A DNA stretch of 14,649 bases from an uncultured bacterium (GCA_949299435.1 CASGAK010000119.1:1-14649), one strand, 5' to 3'. Shown: positions 5,767 through 13,976, counted from the stretch's first letter. Translations and numbers: made by a program. Notes: generated from the sequence alone by a model not told the origin.

Positions 5767-8649
5767 ATGGCTGGACAAGATACTTTAATTTACATTGATG
5801 AAAATGACCAATTAGATGCAGGAATTAGTGCAAATAAATTCACTAAAGAAGATATAAGAAACAGAGCATATTATAATACATTGGGTGCAAAACTGGTTAA
5901 GAAATTTTTAGCAAGTGAAAACGTTAATGTATCCAATATATACAACATTCACAATATACATAAAATTTTGGAAGAGTTGGATATTTCGGATATTATGCTT
6001 AATAACATTCATATCGATGTAAGAGTAGTATTTAATGAAAATTATATATTTGTTCCAAAAAGCCATTTTGAATATGATATTTTACCTGATATTTATCTTG
6101 TACTTTTAATGTCCAACGACAAAAAATACATGAAATTTTTAGGGTTTTTTGAGCCTAAATTAATCAATAAAAACAATCAAAATGAAGAGTATTACTTTAT
6201 AGAAAAAGAAAAACTCTCTGCCCCTGAAAATTTAAAAGAATACATTAACAATTGTCAAAGTAATACAGCTCAAAAACTTTCAGAAGCTGAAACCGACAAT
6301 GCAGACTTTATGATCTTATCATTAATTGACCACGATATAAGCGAAAAAGACAAAAAACAATTATTAAAAAATCTTGTAAAATCAGCAGAGCTACGTGACA
6401 GGTTTATTGAATTTGAAAACTTTGAGCTTTTATCTTATAAAGCAGAACATTCTTCTGAAATAATTAAGCCATCACAATTTATGGAAAATTCAATTAACAA
6501 AGCAGAAGCAGGGGCGGAAGCTGCTTTACAAGAATTGACTTTTACTCAAGCAACAAATGCTAATGCAAAAGATGAAGAAATAATGAACGGATTTAATGAT
6601 TTAGAAAGAAACATTCCAGATTTAACTCCGCTTGAAGATGAATCTCATAAAACATTCACAGCATTTGAAAGAAATTTAAACAATACAATTATTGAAGAAC
6701 TCCCTACAGATAACACAACATCTGAGATTCTTGATACTTCTATTATTGACGAATCAGAGGTTACCTCCTCCTCATCATTATCACAAGATGAAATTATAGA
6801 AAATTTAGAACCAACATTAGATATAGCAGATATGTCTGATGCAATAACTCAAAATTTAAAAGAATCAGACTTTGCAGAACAAAATATAAATGAAGATTTG
6901 ACAATAGATATTGATGAATTACCTACAATCGATATGGCATCTGCTGCCAATTCCAGCTTGGAATTAGATACAGAAACAGTAAATTTAGAAGATATAGAGG
7001 AAGTTCCTCATCAGAATAAAGAAATAACAGCCCCTCAAGCAGAAACTGTTGATTTGGATTCTATAGATACAGTACCACAAGATAAACATATTGAGGAAAA
7101 TTCAAATCAAGAAATTTTAAATTTTGACGATATAGAAGAAGTAGTGACTGAAAACAAAGAAATTCAGACTACTCCTATAGAAACAATCGATATGGATTCT
7201 ATAGAACCGGTATCTGACGAATCTCATTCATCAAATGATACTTTAGCCCAAGAAACTGTTGATTTAGATTCTATTGAAACCGTAGACGCAAATAATGTCA
7301 CAAACAAAAATCAACAAAGTGAATCTGATATAATACCTCAGTCATTTGATGAAATAGAAAACGAAACATCAATTAACTTAGAAGATATTGATATGTCTGA
7401 ATTATCAAACTCACTATCTCTAGAAGAATCAACGGAAGATAATATAACTTTTGAAGACATATCTTCTATAGACGATTTAGCAGAGGCAGAAACCCCAATA
7501 GAAGAATTAAATGAAACAAATAATACCACATCTTCTACAGTAGAAGACAAAGAGTTGGACGAAATGTTAGCTCTTGAAAATCTGACAGATGATAATTCTA
7601 ATATGGCAAACGATTTGTCAAATAGCGAAGCGAGCATATCTCCTATAAATACAAATGACGATAGTACTGAAGAACTTTTGAATGATAACACATCTGAAAT
7701 TGATGAAAATAACGAAGTAAACACAGGCGATTTAATTTCTGAAATAGATGATCTTTTAGAAAGTGAAGATGCACCTATAGAAGAAAATATGCCTCAAGAT
7801 AAAGATGAAAATAATGAAGATAATGATACCAAGTTGGAAATGCTTTTCAATAATACAAACGAGGATAATGAAGAAGCAGAAGATGAATTATACGAAAATG
7901 ATCATTACATTGACCAACAAAAAGTATCTGCCCCTGAAAAGGGTAAAAAAGGCATAATCGTAGCAGCTGCCCTAGTAGCTGTATTAGCTGCAGCAGCAGG
8001 CACAGGATTTTTCTTAAAGAGCAAGAACGCTTCTGATACATTAGCCCAAAATCCTATAGAAAATGATACCGCAAGTATTCCATCTGCAGACGCAGAACCG
8101 GCAGACAATATAGTTGACAATACTGATTTGATGACAAATGCTCCTTCATCAGCACCATCAACTGCAACACCTGCTCCGGCAGCACCTGTCCAAAAAGATA
8201 ATACTTCTAAACCAACAACACCAGCAGCACAAAAAACTACAGAAGCCAAACCAGGCAAAACTCAAGTACAGAAACCACAACAAAAACCTTCAGGTACACC
8301 TACTCCGTACGTAACTGTAAGAAGCCTGACTTGGGAAGTACCGGATTATCTTTCATACAGCGACAAAGTAAAAAGATATTTACAAACAGCAGGAAAAAGT
8401 ATAAGACTAACCCTTTCAAGTGATTTACTTTTGGCTACGGAATATGCATATTCAAATCAAGTAAGAGTAGAAATAAAACTCAATAAAGACGGCTCAATAA
8501 TAGATGCCCAAATTACAAAATCCAGCGGTTCAAATCAAATAAATGACATAGTGTTACGAACTGTTAAAGATACTTTAAATGTGGTAAAACCCGCACCAGG
8601 AGAGATTCCTACCAACACTTATAAGCTGGGGCTTATCATAAACTTTTAA
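5767..8649 (+). CDS. Large single-pass protein: possible DUF1822/anti-sigma-like N-terminus, acidic repeats, TonB-like C-terminus
   Basis: This 960-residue protein has several parts. Residues about 30-160 are globular (DVRVVFNENYIFVPKSH, then YMKFLGFFEP) and resemble, from memory, the cyanobacterial DUF1822 family. Residues 183-220 (LSLIDHDISEKDKKQLLKNL, then KSAELRDRFIEF) have the pattern of anti-sigma domains such as RseA. Residues about 245-720 are very acidic and low in complexity, with 23-residue repeats at 403-506. One membrane helix spans 729-750, preceded by KGKK, so the N-terminus should face the cytoplasm. A Pro/Ala/Thr linker runs to about 846. Residues 849-960 end in a TonB-like domain (VRVEIKLNKDGSI, KSSGSN, D927). 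Ordinary TonB has a very short cytoplasmic part and a Pro-rich periplasmic spacer; here over 700 residues precede the helix. AGGAGG eight bases upstream fixes the ATG. A sigma-like gene follows, so a membrane anti-sigma role is possible but unproven. Confidence 0.8.
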   Translation: MAGQDTLIYIDENDQLDAGISANKFTKEDIRNRAYYNTLGAKLVKKFLASENVNVSNIYNIHNIHKILEELDISDIMLNNIHIDVRVVFNENYIFVPKSHFEYDILPDIYLVLLMSNDKKYMKFLGFFEPKLINKNNQNEEYYFIEKEKLSAPENLKEYINNCQSNTAQKLSEAETDNADFMILSLIDHDISEKDKKQLLKNLVKSAELRDRFIEFENFELLSYKAEHSSEIIKPSQFMENSINKAEAGAEAALQELTFTQATNANAKDEEIMNGFNDLERNIPDLTPLEDESHKTFTAFERNLNNTIIEELPTDNTTSEILDTSIIDESEVTSSSSLSQDEIIENLEPTLDIADMSDAITQNLKESDFAEQNINEDLTIDIDELPTIDMASAANSSLELDTETVNLEDIEEVPHQNKEITAPQAETVDLDSIDTVPQDKHIEENSNQEILNFDDIEEVVTENKEIQTTPIETIDMDSIEPVSDESHSSNDTLAQETVDLDSIETVDANNVTNKNQQSESDIIPQSFDEIENETSINLEDIDMSELSNSLSLEESTEDNITFEDISSIDDLAEAETPIEELNETNNTTSSTVEDKELDEMLALENLTDDNSNMANDLSNSEASISPINTNDDSTEELLNDNTSEIDENNEVNTGDLISEIDDLLESEDAPIEENMPQDKDENNEDNDTKLEMLFNNTNEDNEEAEDELYENDHYIDQQKVSAPEKGKKGIIVAAALVAVLAAAAGTGFFLKSKNASDTLAQNPIENDTASIPSADAEPADNIVDNTDLMTNAPSSAPSTATPAPAAPVQKDNTSKPTTPAAQKTTEAKPGKTQVQKPQQKPSGTPTPYVTVRSLTWEVPDYLSYSDKVKRYLQTAGKSIRLTLSSDLLLATEYAYSNQVRVEIKLNKDGSIIDAQITKSSGSNQINDIVLRTVKDTLNVVKPAPGEIPTNTYKLGLIINF
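6973..7284 (+). repeat. Degenerate 69-72 bp tandem repeats encoding 23-24 residue units
   Basis: Within the 960-residue protein, an 11-residue motif of the type E-T-V-D-L-D-S-I-E-T-V recurs at residues 403, 426, 449, 472 and 496, a period of 23, 23, 23 and 24 residues. Copies alternate between an EDIEEV-like and a DSIETV-like ending. This suggests duplication of a 46-residue pair (403-448 and 449-495). A weaker relative (ETSINLEDIDM) lies at 536. The DNA copies have diverged, so the duplication is old or under protein-level selection. Confidence 0.75.
8621..8636 (+). other. Short hairpin at the 3' end of the TonB-like gene
   Basis: ATAAGC and GCTTAT pair perfectly around the loop TGGG, inside the last codons of the 960-residue gene. 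No clean T-run follows, so it is not a convincing terminator. Its right arm overlaps the weak -35 candidate of the next gene, so it could also be an operator. Confidence 0.3.
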
Positions 8650-8661
8650 TTATGATATAAT
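8633..8661 (+). promoter_or_regulatory. Candidate extended -10 promoter for the sigma-like and ATPase genes
   Basis: TGATATAAT at 8653-8661 fits TGnTATAAT exactly and is identical to the nine bases before hemW. A weak -35, TTATCA (8633-8638), lies 17 bases upstream. Transcription would start near 8668, leaving AAAGGA (8673-8678) as the ribosome-binding site for the GTG at 8689. The gene could also be read through from the upstream gene, whose stop is only 39 bases away. Confidence 0.5.
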
Positions 8662-8688
8662 GATATTAATGTAAAGGATTATTGTATA

Positions 8689-9267
8689 GTGGAATTTACT
8701 CAAGAGAAAATAGATTTAATAGAGAGAATAATAAGAAGCGACCGCAAATTTGCGAATAATGAAGATTTGTATGATGACTTTTTCAATGAAACCTGTAAAC
8801 GTTCATTGAACATAGTTAAGACAATAACTTCTGATGCAACATTAGAAGCCTATCTTAAAAAGATAGCAACGACATCAATATTGAATGTATTAAAAGATTC
8901 AGGCAGATTGCGTCGTACAAAGGACGGCTATATTCCAACAAAAGAGCTTTCAATAGATCAAGCAAGAAATGAAAGTGTTACAAATAGCAATGTATATGCA
9001 AATACAAAAATAATATATGAGCCGGTAGATATCAAAGATACACCGGAAGATACGTTGTTGAAAAAAGAGATTTTGCAACACGTTATAAACTCATTAGAAA
9101 AAATAAATAACGAAAATCCTGATAAAAAGTATTTACAAATCTTTAAATTGCGTTATGATAATGGTATGACTCAAAAAGAGATAGCCCAAGATTTGGATTT
9201 ATCTCAATCTGAAGTTTCCAAACGCTTGTTCAAATTAATGGAAAAGATAAAACAAGCATTCAATTAA
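8689..9267 (+). CDS. Sigma-70-family (ECF-like) transcription factor
   Basis: The protein has 192 residues. Residues 122-192 form a clear sigma region 4 with a helix-turn-helix (LRYDNGMTQKEIAQDLDLSQ, then SEVSKRL), the part that contacts -35 promoter elements. Residues about 24-76 look like a diverged region 2 (EAYLKKIATTSILNVLKDSG, then RLRR), where the family normally has a W-LxxIARN-xxDxxR type pattern. A linker of about 45 residues separates the two; there is no region 3. This layout is that of extracytoplasmic-function sigma factors, although the degenerate region 2 leaves room for a region-4-only regulator. The start is GTG, with AAAGGA ten bases upstream; the nearby ATG at 8669 runs straight into a stop. 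The gene lies between the large TonB-like membrane protein and the zinc-ribbon ATPase (14-base gap), so the three are probably functionally linked. Confidence 0.8.
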   Translation: MEFTQEKIDLIERIIRSDRKFANNEDLYDDFFNETCKRSLNIVKTITSDATLEAYLKKIATTSILNVLKDSGRLRRTKDGYIPTKELSIDQARNESVTNSNVYANTKIIYEPVDIKDTPEDTLLKKEILQHVINSLEKINNENPDKKYLQIFKLRYDNGMTQKEIAQDLDLSQSEVSKRLFKLMEKIKQAFN

Positions 9268-9281
9268 TCAGGATTTAGCAT

Positions 9282-12257
9282 ATGAAATGTCCTATTTGCA
9301 AAAAAACTATTCCGGACAATGCATTAAAATGTCCATATTGTAAAACAAGAACAGGATTAGTTTGTAAAAATTGCAACACAATTAATTCAATTTTTGATTT
9401 AGTATGTAAAAATTGCGGACAAGAGATTTTAAAAATTTGTCCGCAATGTAAGAGTGTAAATTTTCCAAATGCACTAAATTGTCGCAAATGTAAATACCCT
9501 TTCCCCCAAAAAGAAGAAAACAAAAAAACAAATCTTTTTGAATTTTCAACGCAAAATTTAGTAGCACAACAGAGTGCAAAGAATATAATTATAAAAAGCA
9601 TTGAATCGGACAAGAAAAAAATAATATCTTTAAGCGGTCCAAAAGGTACAGGCAAAACACTTGTTATTTCGCATGTAATACAATCATTAAAAGATAAACA
9701 TTACGTATGGTTCTATGGCAATTGTACCCCAATATCTCAACTAACACCTGCAGGATTAATTCAAGATATAATTTTAAATTTGTTTAATCTGCCAAACTTT
9801 TGCATTAACAACAATAAATTTAGAAAAGATGCCTCAAAATATTTTCAAAATGAATTTCCATATTTAAATACCGAAGAAGTAAATGATTTATTAAACTTTT
9901 TATACCCGACTAAAAACGGAACTTTTGAAACAATTTTGGCAAATAAAACAAGACATTTTGAATTATTGAACAAAATTTTTGACAAAATAATTCAATACAG
10001 CAAATTTGCGATAGTTATAAACAATTTTGAAAACATCGACGGATTTTCCTATGAATTTTTAAACAATTATATAAAGAAGGATTACATATTCGGAGATTTA
10101 AAACTGATAGTCCTATACAATGAGCACAAGCCTGTAAAAGGATTTTTCTATCTACCCGAAGACAAATCAGAGGGAATTTATACTGATATATACTTAGCTC
10201 CTCTAGATGCAAAACAGATGTTCATATTTACAGACGCAAAAGAAAGTGAAGAAAATTTTCTTAAAATAGAGGACATAACTAAACGAAAACTTTTTTTGCA
10301 AAGTAACGGCAATCCGGCATATTTGGAACAAGCACTTGAATTATACCGAGAAAGTACCGTCACAGGTAATCAAAACTTCGTAATCCCGCAAACATATAAT
10401 GAATTAATAAACAGACGCTTACTAATATTAAAAGAACATAATCTTAAAGCATATTATACCCTGATTGGTTGTGCAATTATCGGAGATAAAATAAACTTAA
10501 ATTTAATAAAACAAATTTTTGAGCTGCGAGATGAAGAATTTAGTGAAATAATAGCATATCTACAACAAAAATATTACATAGAACCTCTTAACGACATATA
10601 TTACCGCTTTAGAAATTTATATCTATGGGAAACAATAATCAAAACAGTAAAAACAGATAATAAATTTGAAGACATAAACAAGCAAATATTTTCTTCATTA
10701 ACCGGATTCACAATGAATTCAACAGCCATACTGGGAATTATAGCACAGAACTTAAAATACCCTAAACTGGCACTTGATATATGGACAAAAAACACTCGAC
10801 TGGCTTCATATATAGGTGACACAAATTTATATGCAATATCCCAAAAGCAATGCCTTGCTTTGATTAATGAATTAGACGATACAGAAACACTAAAGACACG
10901 ATATAATATATGCGAAAGATTAGGTAAACTTCTTGCAGACTTCAACCCTCAAGAAGCAATGGATTACCTGCCCGATGCCATTTCAAATGCCCAAAGTATC
11001 GGAGATACTCCAAGAGAAATAGAGCTTTTAAGCTATATGTCAAGTTGCTGCAGAAAAACTGGGAATTATTTCGGAGAGGTAGAATGCGTAGATGCAGTAT
11101 TGGATAAAATGCTTCCTGAACAGAATTTTGAAACAGCACTTGTTAAGTCAACAAAATTAAATGCTTTACTAAACATAGGCAACTGCGGTCAAATTATAAA
11201 CATGATAGACAATGAAATCATGCCTGCATTTGATGAATTTTTAAGTAAAAACGAGCCTCACCCGACAATACCTATGGATATTGTCTTTGAAACCTGGGTA
11301 AAGACTTATCTTATCCTTGCAAATGCACTGGTAATGCAAGGAAACAACCGAGCATTTGAAATTTTAACAATATTATTTGATATCATCGAACGCAATCATA
11401 TACAAGATGACAATTTAATTTGTAAAATCAGACTTTCATTAGCTCTTGCAAATACAATGAAAGGAGATATTCCCGAATCTGAAAAAATGCTTGAAGATAT
11501 CCATAAAAATTCTCAATCAAAAATCCTTGACAATGAATGCGTAATAAAATGGAATTTCATAAATATTTTGAATAATATTTTCAGAAAAAGATACAATGGT
11601 CTGCAAGAGGATTTATTCCAAATAGTTACTTTTGCAAATAACAACGGTGATAATTTTACAAAAAATATTCTCAAGTCACTTTTAGGAATAATATTCAGAC
11701 ACAATGATCAAACCACTCAGGCAATGGATATTTATAATGATCAAATAGCTTATTTTTCAAAAGAGAAAATGGCACTTGGAGCACTCCTCACGTGGTATTT
11801 GATAGCTGATGCAACAATTATAACCGAAGGTCCTCAACAAGCTCATGATATTGCCTCTCAAGCACTACAGGTGGCTCAAAATCCAAAAATAAATAACCAT
11901 TTCTTTGCAATCTTATTACAGATGGTAATGGCAAAAGCCTGTATCGGATTGTCCGATTTTGAAAGTGCAAAAATTAATCTTGAAAATGCAATAATCACAG
12001 CACGTCAATACGGTCTAAATGATTTGCTTTCAAGATTATACCTGCAATACGGTCAATATTTCCAAGAGCTCGGACTTATTAAATCATCAAAACAAAAAGA
12101 TTACTTAATCGGAGCTACCAAAATGTATGAAAAGGCATCTGAAATAGTAAAAAATGTCACCAAAAACAACTGCATTCATTTAGAAATTCAAAAAGCAAAA
12201 GCTGTATTAAGAACATTTTGCCAGCTCAATAAAATTTCAATAGAAATTAAAAAGTAA
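9282..12257 (+). CDS. Zinc-ribbon, STAND-like P-loop ATPase with helical-repeat C-terminus
   Basis: This 991-residue protein has three parts. Residues 1-72 contain six CxxC pairs (3-6, 17-20, 28-31, 42-45, 53-56, 67-70), enough for three zinc ribbons. Residues about 93-360 are a P-loop NTPase of the AAA_16/STAND kind with Walker A GPKGTGKT (119-126). The Walker B strand reads AIVINNFENID (243-253), with Asn-Asn where Asp-Asp is usual. Residues about 470-985 are helical and TPR-like, as in the sensor arms of STAND proteins such as MalT. I see no effector domain or membrane helix, so it is probably a cytoplasmic, partner-dependent switch or scaffold. AGGA eight bases before the ATG is a modest ribosome-binding site. 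It is the second gene of a likely pair with the sigma-like protein. Its own role is unknown. Confidence 0.8.
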   Translation: MKCPICKKTIPDNALKCPYCKTRTGLVCKNCNTINSIFDLVCKNCGQEILKICPQCKSVNFPNALNCRKCKYPFPQKEENKKTNLFEFSTQNLVAQQSAKNIIIKSIESDKKKIISLSGPKGTGKTLVISHVIQSLKDKHYVWFYGNCTPISQLTPAGLIQDIILNLFNLPNFCINNNKFRKDASKYFQNEFPYLNTEEVNDLLNFLYPTKNGTFETILANKTRHFELLNKIFDKIIQYSKFAIVINNFENIDGFSYEFLNNYIKKDYIFGDLKLIVLYNEHKPVKGFFYLPEDKSEGIYTDIYLAPLDAKQMFIFTDAKESEENFLKIEDITKRKLFLQSNGNPAYLEQALELYRESTVTGNQNFVIPQTYNELINRRLLILKEHNLKAYYTLIGCAIIGDKINLNLIKQIFELRDEEFSEIIAYLQQKYYIEPLNDIYYRFRNLYLWETIIKTVKTDNKFEDINKQIFSSLTGFTMNSTAILGIIAQNLKYPKLALDIWTKNTRLASYIGDTNLYAISQKQCLALINELDDTETLKTRYNICERLGKLLADFNPQEAMDYLPDAISNAQSIGDTPREIELLSYMSSCCRKTGNYFGEVECVDAVLDKMLPEQNFETALVKSTKLNALLNIGNCGQIINMIDNEIMPAFDEFLSKNEPHPTIPMDIVFETWVKTYLILANALVMQGNNRAFEILTILFDIIERNHIQDDNLICKIRLSLALANTMKGDIPESEKMLEDIHKNSQSKILDNECVIKWNFINILNNIFRKRYNGLQEDLFQIVTFANNNGDNFTKNILKSLLGIIFRHNDQTTQAMDIYNDQIAYFSKEKMALGALLTWYLIADATIITEGPQQAHDIASQALQVAQNPKINNHFFAILLQMVMAKACIGLSDFESAKINLENAIITARQYGLNDLLSRLYLQYGQYFQELGLIKSSKQKDYLIGATKMYEKASEIVKNVTKNNCIHLEIQKAKAVLRTFCQLNKISIEIKK

Positions 12258-12310
12258 CTTCAAAAACAAATTAGTTTTAGAACAAAATTAAAAATGTTTT
12301 ATAAAATATA

Positions 12311-12337
12311 ACTTTAACTTGCTAAAGTACTGTTTTT
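12311..12337 (+). terminator. Weak candidate terminator after the ATPase gene
   Basis: ACTTTA (12311-12316) and TAAAGT (12323-12328) pair around a six-base loop, and TTTTT follows at 12333-12337. The stem is short and mostly A-T, so it may terminate poorly or not at all. Confidence 0.3.
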
Positions 12338-12366
12338 GTCATAATATTTTTATAGTAATTCTGCTA

Positions 12367-12388
12367 TATAATTTTCACAAGTGAAAAT
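12367..12388 (+). promoter_or_regulatory. gatA promoter -10 box with overlapping operator-like dyad
   Basis: TATAAT at 12367-12372 is a perfect -10 hexamer; no good -35 is seen at 16-18 bases. ATTTTCAC (12371-12378) and GTGAAAAT (12381-12388) are perfect inverted copies separated by AA. The dyad begins inside the -10 box and is centred where transcription should start, near 12379. An outer pair CTGCT (12361-12365) and AGCAG (12401-12405) extends the symmetry loosely. The position suits a repressor operator; there is no T-run for a terminator. Confidence 0.45.
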
Positions 12389-12452
12389 ATTTCATATAAA
12401 AGCAGGATAGAGAAAAACTGAAACAAACAGTTATCAGCTTTAAGGAGAAATT

Positions 12453-13916
12453 ATGAACGAGGTTTTAAAAAAGTCAGCAGCCGAGCAAAGCAGAGCTTTG
12501 AAAAATAAAGAAATTTCAGCCGTAGAATTAACAAACGCGGCATTTGAAAGAATAGAAGAACTTGATGAAAAATTAGGTGCATTTAACTCTTTAACAAAAG
12601 AAGCAGCACTTGATACAGCAAAAAAAGTTGACGAAAAAATAGCAAAAGGAGAAGAATTACCGCTTTTAGCAGGTATACCGCTTGCCCTAAAAGATAATAT
12701 GAATATGAAAGGCTCTAAGACAACTGCATCAAGCAAAATCTTAGAAAACTTCATATCACCTTTCAATGCAACAGTTACAGAAAAACTTTTAAATAACTTA
12801 GTCCCCATTGTAGGAAAAGCAAACTTAGACGAATTTGCAATGGGTTCATCAAATGAAAACTCAGCATTCAAAAAAGTTCATAACCCTTGGGATTTGAAAA
12901 AAGTACCCGGAGGCTCCTCAGGCGGCTCAGCAGCGAGTGTATCCTCTTGTGAAGCAACCCTTGCACTAGGCTCTGATACAGGCGGCTCAATAAGACTTCC
13001 TGCATCATTCTGCGGAATCGTTGGTATGAAACCTACCTATGGTAGAGTATCAAGATACGGTCTAATTGCATTTGCATCATCACTTGATCAAATAGGACCA
13101 TTCGCAAGAACAGTAGAAGATGCTGCAAATCTTTTGGAAGTAATTTCAGGTCATGACCCTAAAGACAGTACTTCTCTAAATCTTCCAATAGAGCACTACG
13201 CCTCTGATTTAAATAAAGATATCAAAGGCATGAAAGTCGGTGTAATAAAAGAGCTTATGACTGAAGGTCTGTCAGAAGATGTTGCAAAAGCAATGGATAG
13301 AGCGATTGAAGATTACAAAAAATTAGGAGCAGAAATTGTTGAAATTTCACTTCCGAATTTAAAACACTCAATCGGAATTTACTATATCCTTGCAACAGCT
13401 GAATGCTCTTCAAACTTAGCAAGATTTGACGGAGTAAAATACGGATACAGAACTCCTGATGCAAAAAACCTTATGGAAATGTATACAAAAACTCGTGCAG
13501 AAGGATTTGGTCCCGAAGTTAAACGTCGTATAATGCTCGGTACATATGCATTGTCCTCAGGATATTATGATGCTTATTACAAAAAGGCTCAACAAATGCG
13601 AGCTCTTGTAACTCAAGATTTTATAGAAGCATTCAAAAAAGTTGATGTGTTAATTTCACCAACTTGCCCTAATACAGCTTTTGAATTGGGTGCAAAATCA
13701 AGTGATCCGCTTGCAATGTATTTAACTGACATTGCAACTATTTCAGCTAACTTGGCAGGTATTCCCGGAATGAGTATCCCTGCTGGTTTTGACAAAGACG
13801 GAATGCCAATAGGACTCCAAATACTTGCTCCTCAATTACAGGAAAAAAGACTGTTCAATGCAGCCCACAAATTTGAAAGAGCAAATGATTATTACTTACA
13901 ACTTGCTAAAATATAA
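12453..13916 (+). CDS. gatA: Glutamyl-tRNA(Gln)/aspartyl-tRNA(Asn) amidotransferase subunit A
   Basis: GatA hydrolyses glutamine (or asparagine) and passes the ammonia to GatB, which amidates Glu-tRNA(Gln), and in some bacteria Asp-tRNA(Asn). The 487-residue protein has the full amidase signature: LALKDN (77-82), PGGSSGGSAASV (152-163) and GSDTGGSIRLP (173-183), followed by GMKPTYGRVSRYGL. The Ser-cis-Ser-Lys triad maps to K80, S155 and S179, each one position above the residues I recall for Staphylococcus GatA (79, 154, 178). AAGGAG at 12442-12447 lies five bases before the ATG. gatC and gatB are not adjacent, so the three subunits are dispersed, as in many bacteria including Cyanobacteria. 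It appears to be a single-gene unit, with its own promoter upstream and a strong terminator downstream. Confidence 0.97.
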   Translation: MNEVLKKSAAEQSRALKNKEISAVELTNAAFERIEELDEKLGAFNSLTKEAALDTAKKVDEKIAKGEELPLLAGIPLALKDNMNMKGSKTTASSKILENFISPFNATVTEKLLNNLVPIVGKANLDEFAMGSSNENSAFKKVHNPWDLKKVPGGSSGGSAASVSSCEATLALGSDTGGSIRLPASFCGIVGMKPTYGRVSRYGLIAFASSLDQIGPFARTVEDAANLLEVISGHDPKDSTSLNLPIEHYASDLNKDIKGMKVGVIKELMTEGLSEDVAKAMDRAIEDYKKLGAEIVEISLPNLKHSIGIYYILATAECSSNLARFDGVKYGYRTPDAKNLMEMYTKTRAEGFGPEVKRRIMLGTYALSSGYYDAYYKKAQQMRALVTQDFIEAFKKVDVLISPTCPNTAFELGAKSSDPLAMYLTDIATISANLAGIPGMSIPAGFDKDGMPIGLQILAPQLQEKRLFNAAHKFERANDYYLQLAKI

Positions 13917-13926
13917 TTGATTAAAT

Positions 13927-13966
13927 AACAAACGGGCGGTCTTTTAAAAGGCCGCCCGTTTGTTTT
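13927..13966. terminator. Strong bidirectional intrinsic terminator between gatA and the convergent gene
   Basis: AACAAACGGGCGG (13927-13939) pairs perfectly with CCGCCCGTTTGTT (13952-13964). The stem continues through a T-G wobble and a C-G pair into a small self-complementary TTTTAAAA. T-runs in both orientations (TGTTTT rightward, TTTGTT leftward) and its place between two convergent stops fit use from both sides. Confidence 0.92.
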
Positions 13967-13976
13967 GAATAAATTT

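Noticed and set aside
7338..7724. Long open frame on the minus strand, Ser-rich
   Set aside because: It is the antisense of the acidic low-complexity region of the 960-residue protein; its serine-rich composition mirrors that, and it has no start context of its own.
9275..9655. 126-codon open frame on the minus strand across the zinc-ribbon segment
   Set aside because: It opposes codons for six conserved CxxC pairs on the plus strand, which are clearly the real gene.
12371..12388. ATTTTCAC/GTGAAAAT considered as a terminator of the ATPase gene
   Set aside because: Only two bases separate the arms, no T-run follows, and a perfect -10 box overlaps it; an operator is more likely.
12440..12871. 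143-codon open frame on the minus strand overlapping the start of gatA
   Set aside because: It is antisense to well-conserved gatA codons, and the protein has no recognisable motif.
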